64,000 nucleotides of DNA from Nitrospira sp. (GTDB lineage: Bacteria > Nitrospirota > Nitrospiria > Nitrospirales > Nitrospiraceae): assembly GCA_018242725.1 (NCBI GenBank), contig JAFEBI010000001.1, positions 129,008-193,007 on the forward strand, written 5' to 3'. Below the pieces are notes generated by a model. That model saw only the letters and a list, made by a program, of their open reading frames with translations, was not told where the DNA came from and made no database searches. Each line of letters starts with the position of its first letter. Within the stretch, counting starts at the first letter, position 1. The translations under genes were made by a program, and so were the position numbers. This document shows positions 9,047 to 17,349 of the stretch, piece by piece.

Positions 9047-10756
9047 ATGACCAAGACACATTTTCGTACATTGCTCCTCCTCTCCGGACTCCTGACCACT
9101 GTTGAGATGAACCTACCGGATATGGCCGGCGCCGCGCCGAAAGCGTCCCGCACGGCGACACAACACAAATCCGTTCATCCCTCTAGCGTCGACACCGCGT
9201 TGCGTTATGCCACGGCACTTGCGAACGGTGACAAGACCACGGTCGGCCAACTCGACTTTGCATGCCAGTACGGTTCGGTGACGGCTCTCTCTGCAAAAGT
9301 AAAATCTTCCGTTGCAAAGGAACCTTCCTATGACGAGTGTTGGAAAGCGCTCACCGTGGGACATGTTCCATTCTTGAATCGGTCGGATATCGGAATGGAT
9401 GTCCTCTGGCCCAGCACAGGTCCTCTTGTATTTTATGGAGATACGCTGGCCGGCACGCATGCCTCGGCCTTTGTCATGGATGTGCTTGGAACCTCCCCCC
9501 CAGGGACCGGCCTAGATCTGGCCGTCACCGGGAACCGCGCCATCCCAAGCGGATCCTTTCGATTGAAACCAAACGGGACGGTGATCGGAGTGCCCGCAAC
9601 GCTGGTCGACCTGACCGTTCACTACCATGACCCGCTCACCTCCCCGGTTGCGTACGGACCGGGCACGGTTCACTGGACCAGCACCATCAAGCGTGAACGC
9701 CGCGCCATCAAATCCATTACCACGCAATGGGTGGTGCTCAGCGGACTCCGATCCCATGGGTTTCCGCGCGACACCGCCGTCGTTCATCTTCCTGTGGACG
9801 CAAAATCTGATACTCCGGGTATGGTCCCCGAACGCATTCCATTCACCACTGAAAGGAGCCGAGCCCTTCCTGACTCCATCGTCTGGTGGGGTCCCACCGA
9901 CCAACCAGGCACACTGACTGCGGCAGCAGCGCGAGCTGCGACGTTTCCCGAACTCCGCGATCGTGTCGCTCTGCTCAATCGCATCCTCCTCATTGACCCA
10001 CAACAGACGGAGGCGCTCACTGTCTTAACCAAGAATCTTTATACCGTGTTGCTGCAGGACGCGGCTCGGAACCACAAGCTCCTCATCAAGGATCCTGTAC
10101 TCTCCCAGACAGTCAACGAATTCTATTGGACGATTGCCGCCGCCTCAGACCGCCTCGACCTCTCGTTGGGGATGGAGGTCGGTGGGTTTTCACAACCGAC
10201 GTCCGCGGATCTGCTGTACCGACTCTTACCGGCACTACAAACCCTCGCACGTACCCATCCTGAGCAACTGGAGCACCGCTTTCGGCTTGGAATGGCCTAT
10301 AGGTGGAACAACGATCAAGTACCGATGATTGAAACCTTTGAAGCCTTGGTCAATGAGATTCCGGCTGACCGAAAGACTCCCAAGGCTGAAGCCCTCTTAC
10401 AACTGGCCTGGTCCCGCATCAATAAGGTGGCATGGAATCGAATCCTGCATGATCCCGATAGTGTCCGAGCGTATGAAAACGCGAAGGCTTCGCTGGAACT
10501 CACTGAACGGCCGCTCGACAAGTTTCTCGCCGAATACACCATGGCCTACAGCATGATCTTCATGCCGAACTATGACGACAAAGGACAGATGCTCCACCAT
10601 CTGACCGAGGCCAAACGCTGGTTCGACGAGATCCCCGGAAAAGACGACGACGTCTGGCGCTATTTCCTCCACAGCGAGTTGCTGAAGGCCGTGCTCGACG
10701 CCGATCCAGTGTTCCAGCCGATTCTAGTGACGGCGGAGAAACCGAAGGAACAGTGA
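9047..10756 (+). CDS. Exported protein of unknown function with helical-repeat C-terminus
   Basis: About 569 residues from the ATG at 9047; an in-frame TTG at 9032 is the alternative start. A signal peptide (TLLLLSGLLTTVEM, cut near MAGAAPKA) directs it to the periplasm. The middle of the protein is beta-rich. From about residue 290 it is alpha-helical with TPR-like character (RVALLNRILLIDPQQTEAL, then HPEQLEHRFRLGMAYRW). It follows the anti-sigma gene by 26 bp and is probably in the same transcript. No enzymatic motif was recognised. It may be an envelope component controlled by the sigma factor. Confidence 0.7.
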   Translation: MTKTHFRTLLLLSGLLTTVEMNLPDMAGAAPKASRTATQHKSVHPSSVDTALRYATALANGDKTTVGQLDFACQYGSVTALSAKVKSSVAKEPSYDECWKALTVGHVPFLNRSDIGMDVLWPSTGPLVFYGDTLAGTHASAFVMDVLGTSPPGTGLDLAVTGNRAIPSGSFRLKPNGTVIGVPATLVDLTVHYHDPLTSPVAYGPGTVHWTSTIKRERRAIKSITTQWVVLSGLRSHGFPRDTAVVHLPVDAKSDTPGMVPERIPFTTERSRALPDSIVWWGPTDQPGTLTAAAARAATFPELRDRVALLNRILLIDPQQTEALTVLTKNLYTVLLQDAARNHKLLIKDPVLSQTVNEFYWTIAAASDRLDLSLGMEVGGFSQPTSADLLYRLLPALQTLARTHPEQLEHRFRLGMAYRWNNDQVPMIETFEALVNEIPADRKTPKAEALLQLAWSRINKVAWNRILHDPDSVRAYENAKASLELTERPLDKFLAEYTMAYSMIFMPNYDDKGQMLHHLTEAKRWFDEIPGKDDDVWRYFLHSELLKAVLDADPVFQPILVTAEKPKEQ

Positions 10757-11236
10757 TCTCTTAGGCAAGAGTCGCCAGCTACCAACGACTGAAGTTCGGC
10801 ACCTAGAAGCCGTCCTTTTCCATACGCATTCCGATGCCTAACTAGCATCCCTCTCGAACGCGAAGTCAGGGCTATATCACACCACATAAGACCCTCTTTT
10901 TTTTAGATAATTCATATCCCTATTCCACTACCCCTCCTGCTAGACTCATTCCGACGAGCGGAGAACTGCCTATCACAGAACACAGCGATTGAACGGCCGC
11001 CTTTCATTTCGATGGTCGATCAGTTGGGTCGCGTGGAGGCTATCCGACATACCTCAAGTCCCATTCATCCGTCCTGTGCTTATCAGCCCCTTCACCCATT
11101 CGGTGTAACCGAAAATTCAATCCTCCGGGCGATGGTGAAGGAACCTTCCGCTGATTAGCATGTAGCAAGCACAGAGGACGGTCCAAACACTCTTCTAAGG
11201 AATAAACATAGGACGTTTTACACAAGGAGGTGCTCT
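10757..11236. other. 480-bp gap with no protein gene
   Basis: No reading frame with a credible ribosome-binding site was found. The main content is the nested palindromic fold at 11069-11181, described separately, followed by a 55-bp leader with the ribosome-binding site of the small membrane peptide gene at 11237. Confidence 0.6.
11069..11181 (+). ncRNA. Putative structured RNA element (nested long-range stems)
   Basis: Read on the plus strand, a nested set of helices closes this 113-nt segment. CCGTCC (11069-11074) pairs with GGACGG (11176-11181), TGTGCTT (11075-11081) with AAGCACA (11167-11173), ATCAGC (11082-11087) with GCTGAT (11150-11155), and CCTTCACC (11089-11096) with GGTGAAGG (11134-11141). 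The apex is the hairpin TTCGGT/ACCGAA (11099-11113). The 5' side is nearly continuous; the 3' side has 2-, 8- and 11-nt bulges. It ends 55 nt before the start of a small membrane-protein gene, a position compatible with a cis-regulatory leader. No known riboswitch class fits well, and the strand is uncertain. Confidence 0.45.
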
Positions 11237-11365
11237 ATGAGTGATCTACATTTAAAGGAAGTCAAGGACGATCTCACTCACGAGCCAGGATGGGTGTATG
11301 TGTATGGCGCGCTTCTTGTCGGGATCGTTGGATTTGCGCTCTATTTCGGCGGTTTCATGAGATGA
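11237..11365 (+). CDS. Small single-span membrane peptide (42 residues)
   Basis: The start ATG follows a strong ribosome-binding site (AAGGAGG, 7 nt spacing). The first 17 residues are polar and acidic (LKEVKDDLTHEPG). Residues 19-40 form one hydrophobic helix rich in Gly and aromatic residues, and the protein ends in MR. It is below the usual length cutoff for gene callers but has the form of a genuine small membrane protein, for example an accessory of a respiratory or transport complex. Function is unknown. A strong hairpin lies about 70 bp downstream. Confidence 0.65.
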   Translation: MSDLHLKEVKDDLTHEPGWVYVYGALLVGIVGFALYFGGFMR

Positions 11366-11433
11366 GCAATGTGTGGCTGATTGCCGCAACTGGAGCGTGA
11401 AGAAGCGAATGCCTACTGCCGAAACGGGAGGAC

Positions 11434-11465
11434 GGGCCGGAGCCGTGTTCAAACGGCTCCGGCCC
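11434..11465 (+). terminator. Perfect 12-bp hairpin, possible terminator
   Basis: GGGCCGGAGCCG (11434-11445) and CGGCTCCGGCCC (11454-11465) form a perfect G+C-rich stem with an 8-nt loop. No U-tract follows on either strand, so classical intrinsic termination is doubtful. It may stabilise the 3' end of the small membrane peptide mRNA. Confidence 0.45.
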
Positions 11466-11566
11466 CGGTGATTCACCTGTAAACTCAGCGAGCTTCACAT
11501 GTTCTCAATCTCTCCTGAAGGGCCCCTTCAATGTCTGAAACTTGGCGCTACCTTGATCGTGTTGAA

Positions 11567-11677
11567 TCAGATTGCAGATATATTCGCTGTCGTTCGTGAA
11601 TTTCCCATGATCGATCTAAAGCCATCATCCATTGATCCTGCTGTTCTGTGATAGTGCTCGTCTTTCGTGTCGTTCAT
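11567..11677 (-). CDS. Possible small ORF (36 residues), weak
   Basis: The ATG at 11677 is preceded on the minus strand by GGAGG with 9 nt spacing. The encoded peptide is polar with no hydrophobic segment or known motif. The support is essentially the ribosome-binding site. It fills part of the 430-bp space between the hairpin at 11434 and aat. It may be chance. Confidence 0.2.
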   Translation of the reverse strand: MNDTKDEHYHRTAGSMDDGFRSIMGNSRTTANISAI

Positions 11678-11794
11678 CTCGTGAGACCTCCGGTTTATTC
11701 ATACCGTTGATACAGTTCGCACTGTTGTGAGCATACGAAAGCCCGTTGTGCCCTGTCCGATGGCCTTTTCGCTGTGCTTCACGTATCGTACGTG

Positions 11795-12907
11795 ATGATG
11801 TATCGGTTGAATCGGCACGATCTTCGTTTCCCACCCATTGAGCAGGCCACTCCTGAAGGCCTGCTTGCCGTCGGTGGAGACCTGCATCCTGAGCGATTAC
11901 TCGAAGCGTACCGACACGGCATTTTCCCTTGGTACAACGAGGACGATCCCATTCTCTGGTGGTCGCCGGATCCGCGTGCCGTGTTGTTTCCTGAGAAACT
12001 TCATGTCCCGCGTAGTCTGAAGAAAAGACTTCGCTCGACTGTATTCACTGTCACGCTCGATACCTGTTTTCGACGGGTCATGGAACAATGTGCGGGCCCG
12101 CGTCCTCAATATCCGGAAGGTGGCACGTGGATCACGGATGACATGCTGGACGCCTACACGCGCCTGCACGAACGAGGCTATGCCCATTCCGTCGAGACAT
12201 GGCAGGATGGTCGTTTAGTCGGCGGACTCTACGGAGTAGCACTCGGCAGCGCCTTCTTTGCCGAGTCGATGTTTACCAGAGTCGATGACGCATCAAAGAT
12301 TGCGCTCGTACGGCTTGTCCGGCAACTCCAGGCCTGGGGCTTCCGTCTCATAGACTGCCAACAATCCTCCCCCCATGTCATGCGGTTCGGTGCGGTAGAG
12401 ATTCCACGGTCGGATTTCATAGATCAGCTCACCGCAGCACTCACGCTTCCCGATCGGCGGGGACAATGGCAATTCGATAGGGCAACGGAAGGGTTAAAGA
12501 AACATGGGCCACCAGGCAGCACAGCGTATTTGACAGCCTTTTCTTCAGTCGCTTATGATTTGCCTCAATTAAAAGGAGGCGGTCACATGAGTTTTACGAT
12601 TACACCAAAAGAGCTGAAGGCTCGGATCGATAAAGGGGATCAGTTGGTACTCTTGGACGTCCGTGAGCCCTGGGAGAACCAGTTGGCCAGGCTGGATAAC
12701 TCGGTCCTGATCCCACTTGGTACGTTACCTCAGTCACTCTCCAAATTGGATAGGGATACCGAGATTATCGCGTACTGCCACCACGGCATGCGCAGCGGCG
12801 ATGCGACGGGATTCCTGCTTCAACAGGGATTTTCCAACGTGAAGAATTTGATCGGTGGGATCGATGCCTGGTCGATCCAAGTGGATGGGACGGTCCCCCG
12901 GTACTGA
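11795..12907 (+). CDS. aat: Leucyl/phenylalanyl-tRNA-protein transferase reading in frame into a rhodanese domain
   Basis: Residues 1 to about 235 are a full-length Aat, the N-end-rule enzyme that adds Leu or Phe to N-terminal Arg/Lys. Evidence is FPWYNEDDPILWWSPDPRAV, GGTWIT, HSVETW, GGLYGVALG, FFAESMF and DCQQSS. Normal Aat proteins (about 235 residues) end here, but no stop codon occurs. The frame runs through a roughly 30-residue linker into a single rhodanese domain ending at 12907. The linker DNA contains a promoter and ribosome-binding site for a separate rhodanese gene, so the stop may simply have been lost. Two adjacent ATGs (11795, 11798) and upstream GTGs are possible starts; none has a clear ribosome-binding site. 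Confidence 0.85.
   Translation: MMYRLNRHDLRFPPIEQATPEGLLAVGGDLHPERLLEAYRHGIFPWYNEDDPILWWSPDPRAVLFPEKLHVPRSLKKRLRSTVFTVTLDTCFRRVMEQCAGPRPQYPEGGTWITDDMLDAYTRLHERGYAHSVETWQDGRLVGGLYGVALGSAFFAESMFTRVDDASKIALVRLVRQLQAWGFRLIDCQQSSPHVMRFGAVEIPRSDFIDQLTAALTLPDRRGQWQFDRATEGLKKHGPPGSTAYLTAFSSVAYDLPQLKGGGHMSFTITPKELKARIDKGDQLVLLDVREPWENQLARLDNSVLIPLGTLPQSLSKLDRDTEIIAYCHHGMRSGDATGFLLQQGFSNVKNLIGGIDAWSIQVDGTVPRY
12530..12559 (+). promoter_or_regulatory. Sigma-70-type promoter inside the aat reading frame
   Basis: TTGACA (12530-12535), an 18-bp spacer and TATGAT (12554-12559) closely match the sigma-70 consensus. A start near 12566 would give a leader of about 20 nt carrying AAAAGGAGG directly before the ATG at 12587. 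This points to independent expression of the rhodanese gene. Confidence 0.6.
12587..12907 (+). CDS. Rhodanese-like sulfurtransferase, probable independent start
   Basis: 106 residues from the ATG at 12587, preceded by AAAAGGAGG with a 7-nt spacer, a stronger ribosome-binding site than that of aat. It is a single rhodanese domain with LLDVREPWE, then IPLG, and the active-site loop CHHGMRS (Cys, then Gly-x-Arg-Ser) before GFSNVKNLIGGIDAW. It would carry persulfide sulfur in the cytoplasm. It is nested at the 3' end of the long aat frame; whether the fused form, the short form or both are made cannot be seen from sequence. Confidence 0.8.
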   Translation: MSFTITPKELKARIDKGDQLVLLDVREPWENQLARLDNSVLIPLGTLPQSLSKLDRDTEIIAYCHHGMRSGDATGFLLQQGFSNVKNLIGGIDAWSIQVDGTVPRY

Positions 12908-13007
12908 TCCAAATAGGAACGCCAACCACGGAACACCCGTGCGTAACTCGGGAAAGGCTAGAAGTGAACCGCGATTGACGGATGCCTCCTGTGTGTGGAG
13001 TGACCGG

Positions 13008-13931
13008 TTATCGAACTTTCCCTTGGAAGAACTCCACTGTCTGCTTGAGCCCCTCTGCGAGATCCATCTTGGTTTCCCAGCCAAGCTCCTGCTTGATTCT
13101 CGCCGCGTCAACAACACTCCGGATCTGCTCGCCGGCTTTGGCCGGCCCATGAACTTCTTTGGCACTCGAACCAGTTAATGTGGCCAGCAAACGGAACAAC
13201 TCGTTCACGGATGTTTCCGTTCCGGTTCCGACGTTATAAACTCCATGCGCATCCTGCCCCATGGCGGCAAGATTGGCTTGGGCTACATCTTCAACGAATA
13301 CAAAATCTCGAGTTTGCCGGCCGTTTCCGTTAATAATGGGCTGCTCTCCGTTCAACATCTTTTGAATGAAGATCGCCACCACACCCGCCTCGCCTTCTGG
13401 ATCCTGTCTCGGTCCATAGACATTGGCGTAGCGGAGGCTGACCACCGGAATCCCGCCGACTCGCTGGAAGTACGATAAGTAATGTTCACCGCACAGCTTG
13501 CTGATGCCATAGGGCGACAAGGGGTTGGTGACATGCGATTCAGGGGCCGGGAAGGCCTCTTGTTCGCCGTAAATCGCCCCGCCGGACGAGGAGAACACCA
13601 CTTTTCGGCACCCGTACCGAACCGCTTGTTGCAGCACGTTCATGGTCCCCAACACATTGACCTGAGCATCAAAGACCGGGTCGGCCACGGAATTGCGCAC
13701 GCTGACCTGCGCCGCAAGATGCAGCACGATGTTCGGCCGCTCATTGCGAAAGATCCGTTCGAGGCGCCAGCTGGTAATGTCGGTTTTGTAGAGGCTGGCA
13801 GCACGATTGACATTCTTCCGCTTCCCGGTCACTAGATTGTCGACGATGACGACTTGATGTCCCTCCTCGATCAGTCGATCCACCACATGAGATCCGATAA
13901 ATCCTGCACCACCCGTGACGAGTACTTTCAT
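13008..13931 (-). CDS. NAD-dependent sugar-nucleotide epimerase/dehydratase (UDP-glucose 4-epimerase type)
   Basis: 307 residues of the extended short-chain dehydrogenase fold. The nucleotide-binding motif GGAGFIGSH is at 7-15, followed by DNLVTGKRKNV. The catalytic SSSGGAIYG and YGISK (Tyr-x3-Lys) motifs lie near residues 120-150, and SLRYANVYGPRQ follows. It resembles UDP-glucose or UDP-N-acetylglucosamine 4-epimerases; the precise sugar is not determinable. It is convergent with the rhodanese gene and is followed on the minus strand by about 80 bp of non-coding DNA. It probably supplies surface polysaccharide precursors. Confidence 0.88.
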   Translation of the reverse strand: MKVLVTGGAGFIGSHVVDRLIEEGHQVVIVDNLVTGKRKNVNRAASLYKTDITSWRLERIFRNERPNIVLHLAAQVSVRNSVADPVFDAQVNVLGTMNVLQQAVRYGCRKVVFSSSGGAIYGEQEAFPAPESHVTNPLSPYGISKLCGEHYLSYFQRVGGIPVVSLRYANVYGPRQDPEGEAGVVAIFIQKMLNGEQPIINGNGRQTRDFVFVEDVAQANLAAMGQDAHGVYNVGTGTETSVNELFRLLATLTGSSAKEVHGPAKAGEQIRSVVDAARIKQELGWETKMDLAEGLKQTVEFFQGKVR

Positions 13932-13970
13932 TGGCCCTCCTGAATCAATACTCTCCGTTCTCGATGCTCC

Positions 13971-14741
13971 TTACATACCATGAATCGGCGCATTGTACCC
14001 AAAGATTGCGAATATCTCCTGATTCCCCTTCTTCCCTTTGACGGGAGAAAGAACGGTGTGCAGGGTCTGTAACCCCAGCTCCTCGGCAAAGCGTATCACT
14101 CGTTGAACGACTTCCGTTCGTTGCCCCTCATCCCGTACGATCCCCCCCCGACCAACCTGACCTTTACCGACTTCAAACTGCGGCTTGATCAAAGCCACGA
14201 CCTGAGCCTGCGGCCGGAGAAACGGCGTGATAGCCGGAAGGACCTTCGTCAACGAAATAAAGGAGACATCGATGACGACCAGCTGAATCGGGTCTGGAAC
14301 GGCGGAGCGCTCCATATAGCGGATGTTGGTCCGCTCAAGCAGCACGACACGCGGGTCATGACGGAGCCGCCAGTCGAATTGCCCATAGCCGACATCAACA
14401 GCATAGACCTTCAGCGCTCCCCGTTGGAGCAAGCAATCGGTGAACCCGCCTGTCGAACAGCCGACGTCGAGACACATCCACCCCTGCGGATTGATCGTTC
14501 CTGCGTTCAGCGCCGCGTCGAGTTTCTCCCCACCTCGGCCGACAAAGGGTTGGTCCTCTCCGGCAATCTCGATGGAAGCATCGATAGGGATCAGCCTAGA
14601 CGGTTTATCGACAAGCACTCCGTCGCTCTTGACCTTTCCCGCCAGAATCATCCGTACGGCGGCATCACGACTCTGGACGAGACCTTGAGCCGTCAACACC
14701 TGATCACATCGATGCTTCTCGCGTCGCACTTGTGTCGCCAT
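13971..14741 (-). CDS. tlyA: TlyA-family 16S/23S rRNA 2'-O-methyltransferase
   Basis: 256 residues. The N-terminal S4 RNA-binding domain (residues about 7-70) is followed by an FtsJ-like methyltransferase with LDVGCSTGGFTDCLLQRGA and VVIDVSFISLTKVLP. KPQFEVGK and VKGKKGNQE near the C-terminus complete the TlyA pattern. TlyA proteins 2'-O-methylate cytidines in rRNA (C1409/C1920 in mycobacteria). It lies 54 bp downstream of xseB and is likely in its operon; the tlyA-xse grouping recurs in many bacteria. Confidence 0.92.
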   Translation of the reverse strand: MATQVRREKHRCDQVLTAQGLVQSRDAAVRMILAGKVKSDGVLVDKPSRLIPIDASIEIAGEDQPFVGRGGEKLDAALNAGTINPQGWMCLDVGCSTGGFTDCLLQRGALKVYAVDVGYGQFDWRLRHDPRVVLLERTNIRYMERSAVPDPIQLVVIDVSFISLTKVLPAITPFLRPQAQVVALIKPQFEVGKGQVGRGGIVRDEGQRTEVVQRVIRFAEELGLQTLHTVLSPVKGKKGNQEIFAIFGYNAPIHGM

Positions 14742-14794
14742 GCGGTCAAGAGAGGGAGGTCAAAAAAGGAATTGAGAATCAGCGGAACAACTGA

Positions 14795-15052
14795 CTAGGA
14801 CTCTTCGGCAGAGCCGACGACATCAATGTCATCCGAGGTGAACGCCCGCAGCTGCTTCTTCCCGTTCTTATCTTGGACAAGCACTTCGACCTTGCGTTCG
14901 GCATCTTCCAATACCTTGAGGCAACTCTTTGACAGTCGAATACCCTCCTCGAAAATCTTCAACGATTCATCGAGGGGCAGATCTCCTTTTTCCAACTCCC
15001 CCACGATGACTTCCAATCGAGCCATCGCCTGTTCAAATTTCACCCCAGCCAC
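14795..15052 (-). CDS. xseB: Exodeoxyribonuclease VII small subunit
   Basis: 85 residues. FEQAMARLEVIVGELEKGDL and LDESLKIFEEGIRLSKSC form the two-helix XseB core that binds the large subunit. The C-terminal 25 residues are a variable acidic tail. It lies 49 bp downstream of xseA on the minus strand. With XseA it degrades single-stranded DNA from both ends in repair and recombination. Confidence 0.93.
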   Translation of the reverse strand: MAGVKFEQAMARLEVIVGELEKGDLPLDESLKIFEEGIRLSKSCLKVLEDAERKVEVLVQDKNGKKQLRAFTSDDIDVVGSAEES

Positions 15053-15101
15053 AACCTTCTCCTTTCAAGAGCGATCATTATAGCGAAGCTCCGGTACGAT
15101 T

Positions 15102-16499
15102 TTAAACCGATGGATTCGATGTCACGTCATTCACCGTACAACGAACCTGCCCATTGGCCAGACAGGCAACCACCTCGTCTCCGACAGCCACCTGCTGGAC
15201 ATCTCGTATGATCTGATGGCTCGGCACCGTTTCGAGAATCGCATATCCACGTTCCAGAATTGCAAGCGGACTCAGCCCATTCAATCTCCAGAGGGTGCCG
15301 CGTGTCAGTTGCATCTTCTGGGTCAGGACATGATCCATCGCCGCGGCCAAACGCGACCGCAGCTGCGGGATAATCCCCAAATCTCGACGCACGTGGAAGA
15401 CCGGATTATGCGACATCAGCGCTTGTGTCCATGCTTGAGCATCGACCATCGCGCTTCTCAGCTTGGCCTGTGTCGCTTCTCGCATACCCGCCACAGCCTC
15501 ATCCACCCGCTGGGCTTCTTTGAGAATCCGTAGCCGAATGTGGCCCATCTCGGCCAACACAAGATCAAGGCGCTGATGCTGATCCAAGCACTGTACGGTG
15601 ATGGCTTGCCGAGCGCGCGCGATGAGCATCTCAAGTCGTTCGACAAGCTCCGCTAAGACCGGAACAACCAGCTCGGCAGCAGCAGAGGGTGTCGGAGCTC
15701 GGACATCCGCGGCAAAGTCGGTCAGCGTCACATCCGTCTCATGTCCGACGGCTGATACGATAGGCACCGCGGAGGAGGCGACCGCCCGTACGACAATCTC
15801 TTCGTTGAAGCTCCATAGATCTTCCAATGACCCGCCACCTCGTCCGACGATGATGACATCGACGGCCTCCAGCCGATTCAACGCGTCAATGGCAGCCACG
15901 ATCTGTTCCGCCGATCCGTCTCCCTGTACTGAGACCGGGACGAGAATAATGCGCACGATGGGACATCGACGATGCAGGACCGCCACCATGTCTCGAACCG
16001 CCGCCCCAGTGGCTGAGGTCACAAGGCCGACTATCCGTGGAAATGCCGGAAGTGAGCGTTTGCTGGTGACATCGAAGAGCCCCTCGTCTTCCAGACGGCG
16101 CTTCAGTTGCTCGAACGCCAACTGAAGAGCGCCCAGTCCTCTCGGCTCAACATGATCCAAAATGAGCTGATATTCCCCCCGCGGTTCATAGACCGACACT
16201 CGCCCACGCACGATGACATGGAGACCGTCCTCCAGGCCAAACCGCAATCGAAGGGCGGTTGATCGAAAGATCACCGCGCGGATCTGACTCGTCTGATCCT
16301 TCAGGGTACAATACAAATGCCCCGACCCTGGCGCCCGTAGGTTCGAGATTTCTCCCTCAAGCCACACCTCCGAAAAGGACGTCTCGAGGGTGGCCCGCAC
16401 CCTGGCCGTCAGTTCTGAGACAGTGAACACCTGTCTTGACGGAGAATCGAGAGGAAAAAGAGATGAAGACGATTTGGTATGGGTGAGTCCGCTCTTCAT
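15102..16499 (-). CDS. xseA: Exodeoxyribonuclease VII large subunit
   Basis: About 465 residues from the ATG at 16499; an in-frame TTG at 16535 would add 12. The N-terminal OB-fold reads [20 protein letters not shown] and [18 protein letters not shown]. The catalytic domain includes [26 protein letters not shown] and [27 protein letters not shown]. A long coiled-coil C-terminal half follows. All family hallmarks are intact. The first gene of the xseA-xseB-tlyA group, it begins about 70 bp after ymdB on the same strand. Confidence 0.95.
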   Translation of the reverse strand: [465 protein letters not shown]

Positions 16500-16569
16500 G
16501 AAGCCCGTGAGGCACTCAGCATGACCAGGAAGCAACTAGCGGCACGTGACACATCGGGTGACGCTTCGT

Positions 16570-17349
16570 TTAATCGATCTGACGAATCCGTTCGAACGCC
16601 ACGGCCTTGCCCAAACGCACATCCAGTTCGAGCAAGACGGCGCAAAACACGGAAGGCCCTGAGGCCACCTCAAAGCGCTTGGGCATGCCGGTCAAGAACT
16701 TCTCGATGGCGAGTTCCTTTTTGACCCCGATGACTGAATGAAACGGTCCTGTCATTCCAATATCCGTGATATAGGCCGTGCCTTTCGGAAGGATCTGTTC
16801 ATCGGCCGTTTGCACATGGGTATGTGTTCCAACGACGGCCGTGACCTCCCCATCCAAAAAATGCCCCATCGCCATTTTTTCAGATGTGGTCTCCGCATGC
16901 ATATCGACGATGATAGCGGATGTCTCTCGCTTTAACCGAGACACCTCGCGTTTGGCTGTTTGAAACGGACAGTCGAGGGTCGGCATGTAGACCCGTCCCA
17001 TCAGTTGCAGGACGGCGAGCCGTTCTCCGCTTGCCGCCTCGAAGACAACACTGCCGTTTCCTGGAACCCCCGGAGGATAATTTCCCGGTCTCAACAGACG
17101 CGGCTCACGAGAAAAATACTCAACCGCCTCTTTTTTATCCCATGCATGGTTGCCGGTCGTAATGACCGATACCCCCGTTTCAAAGAGTTCCTCCGCCAAC
17201 TCCCGCGTAATCCCGAACCCTCCCGCGACGTTCTCGCCGTTGGCGATCACCGCATCGATCTGACGTTGAGCGACCAGCCGAGGCACCATGCGGGCAAGCG
17301 TTCGACGGCCCGGCTCCCCCATGACATCGCCGATGCATAACACCTTCAT
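16570..17349 (-). CDS. ymdB: YmdB-family metallophosphoesterase (TIGR00282)
   Basis: 259 residues. Metal-binding motifs are GDVMGEPGR (7-15), NGENVAGGFGI, TGNHAWDKKE, DMHAETTSEK and GTHTHVQTADE, the full set for this calcineurin-like family. Bacillus YmdB hydrolyses 2',3'-cyclic nucleotides and influences biofilm gene expression. The start codon overlaps the rny stop by 4 bp (ATGA), a translational-coupling arrangement also seen in Firmicutes, where ymdB follows rny. Confidence 0.93.
   Translation of the reverse strand: MKVLCIGDVMGEPGRRTLARMVPRLVAQRQIDAVIANGENVAGGFGITRELAEELFETGVSVITTGNHAWDKKEAVEYFSREPRLLRPGNYPPGVPGNGSVVFEAASGERLAVLQLMGRVYMPTLDCPFQTAKREVSRLKRETSAIIVDMHAETTSEKMAMGHFLDGEVTAVVGTHTHVQTADEQILPKGTAYITDIGMTGPFHSVIGVKKELAIEKFLTGMPKRFEVASGPSVFCAVLLELDVRLGKAVAFERIRQID

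Noticed and set aside
11069-11181. Fluoride (crcB) riboswitch
   Set aside because: GGGCGATGG and GCTGAT resemble parts of the fluoride consensus, but the required pairing partner of the first motif and the terminal CTCCTAC block are missing, and the next gene is not a fluoride exporter.
14103-14798. Long plus-strand frame over tlyA
   Set aside because: Shadow of a well-supported methyltransferase gene, with no start signal or domain.
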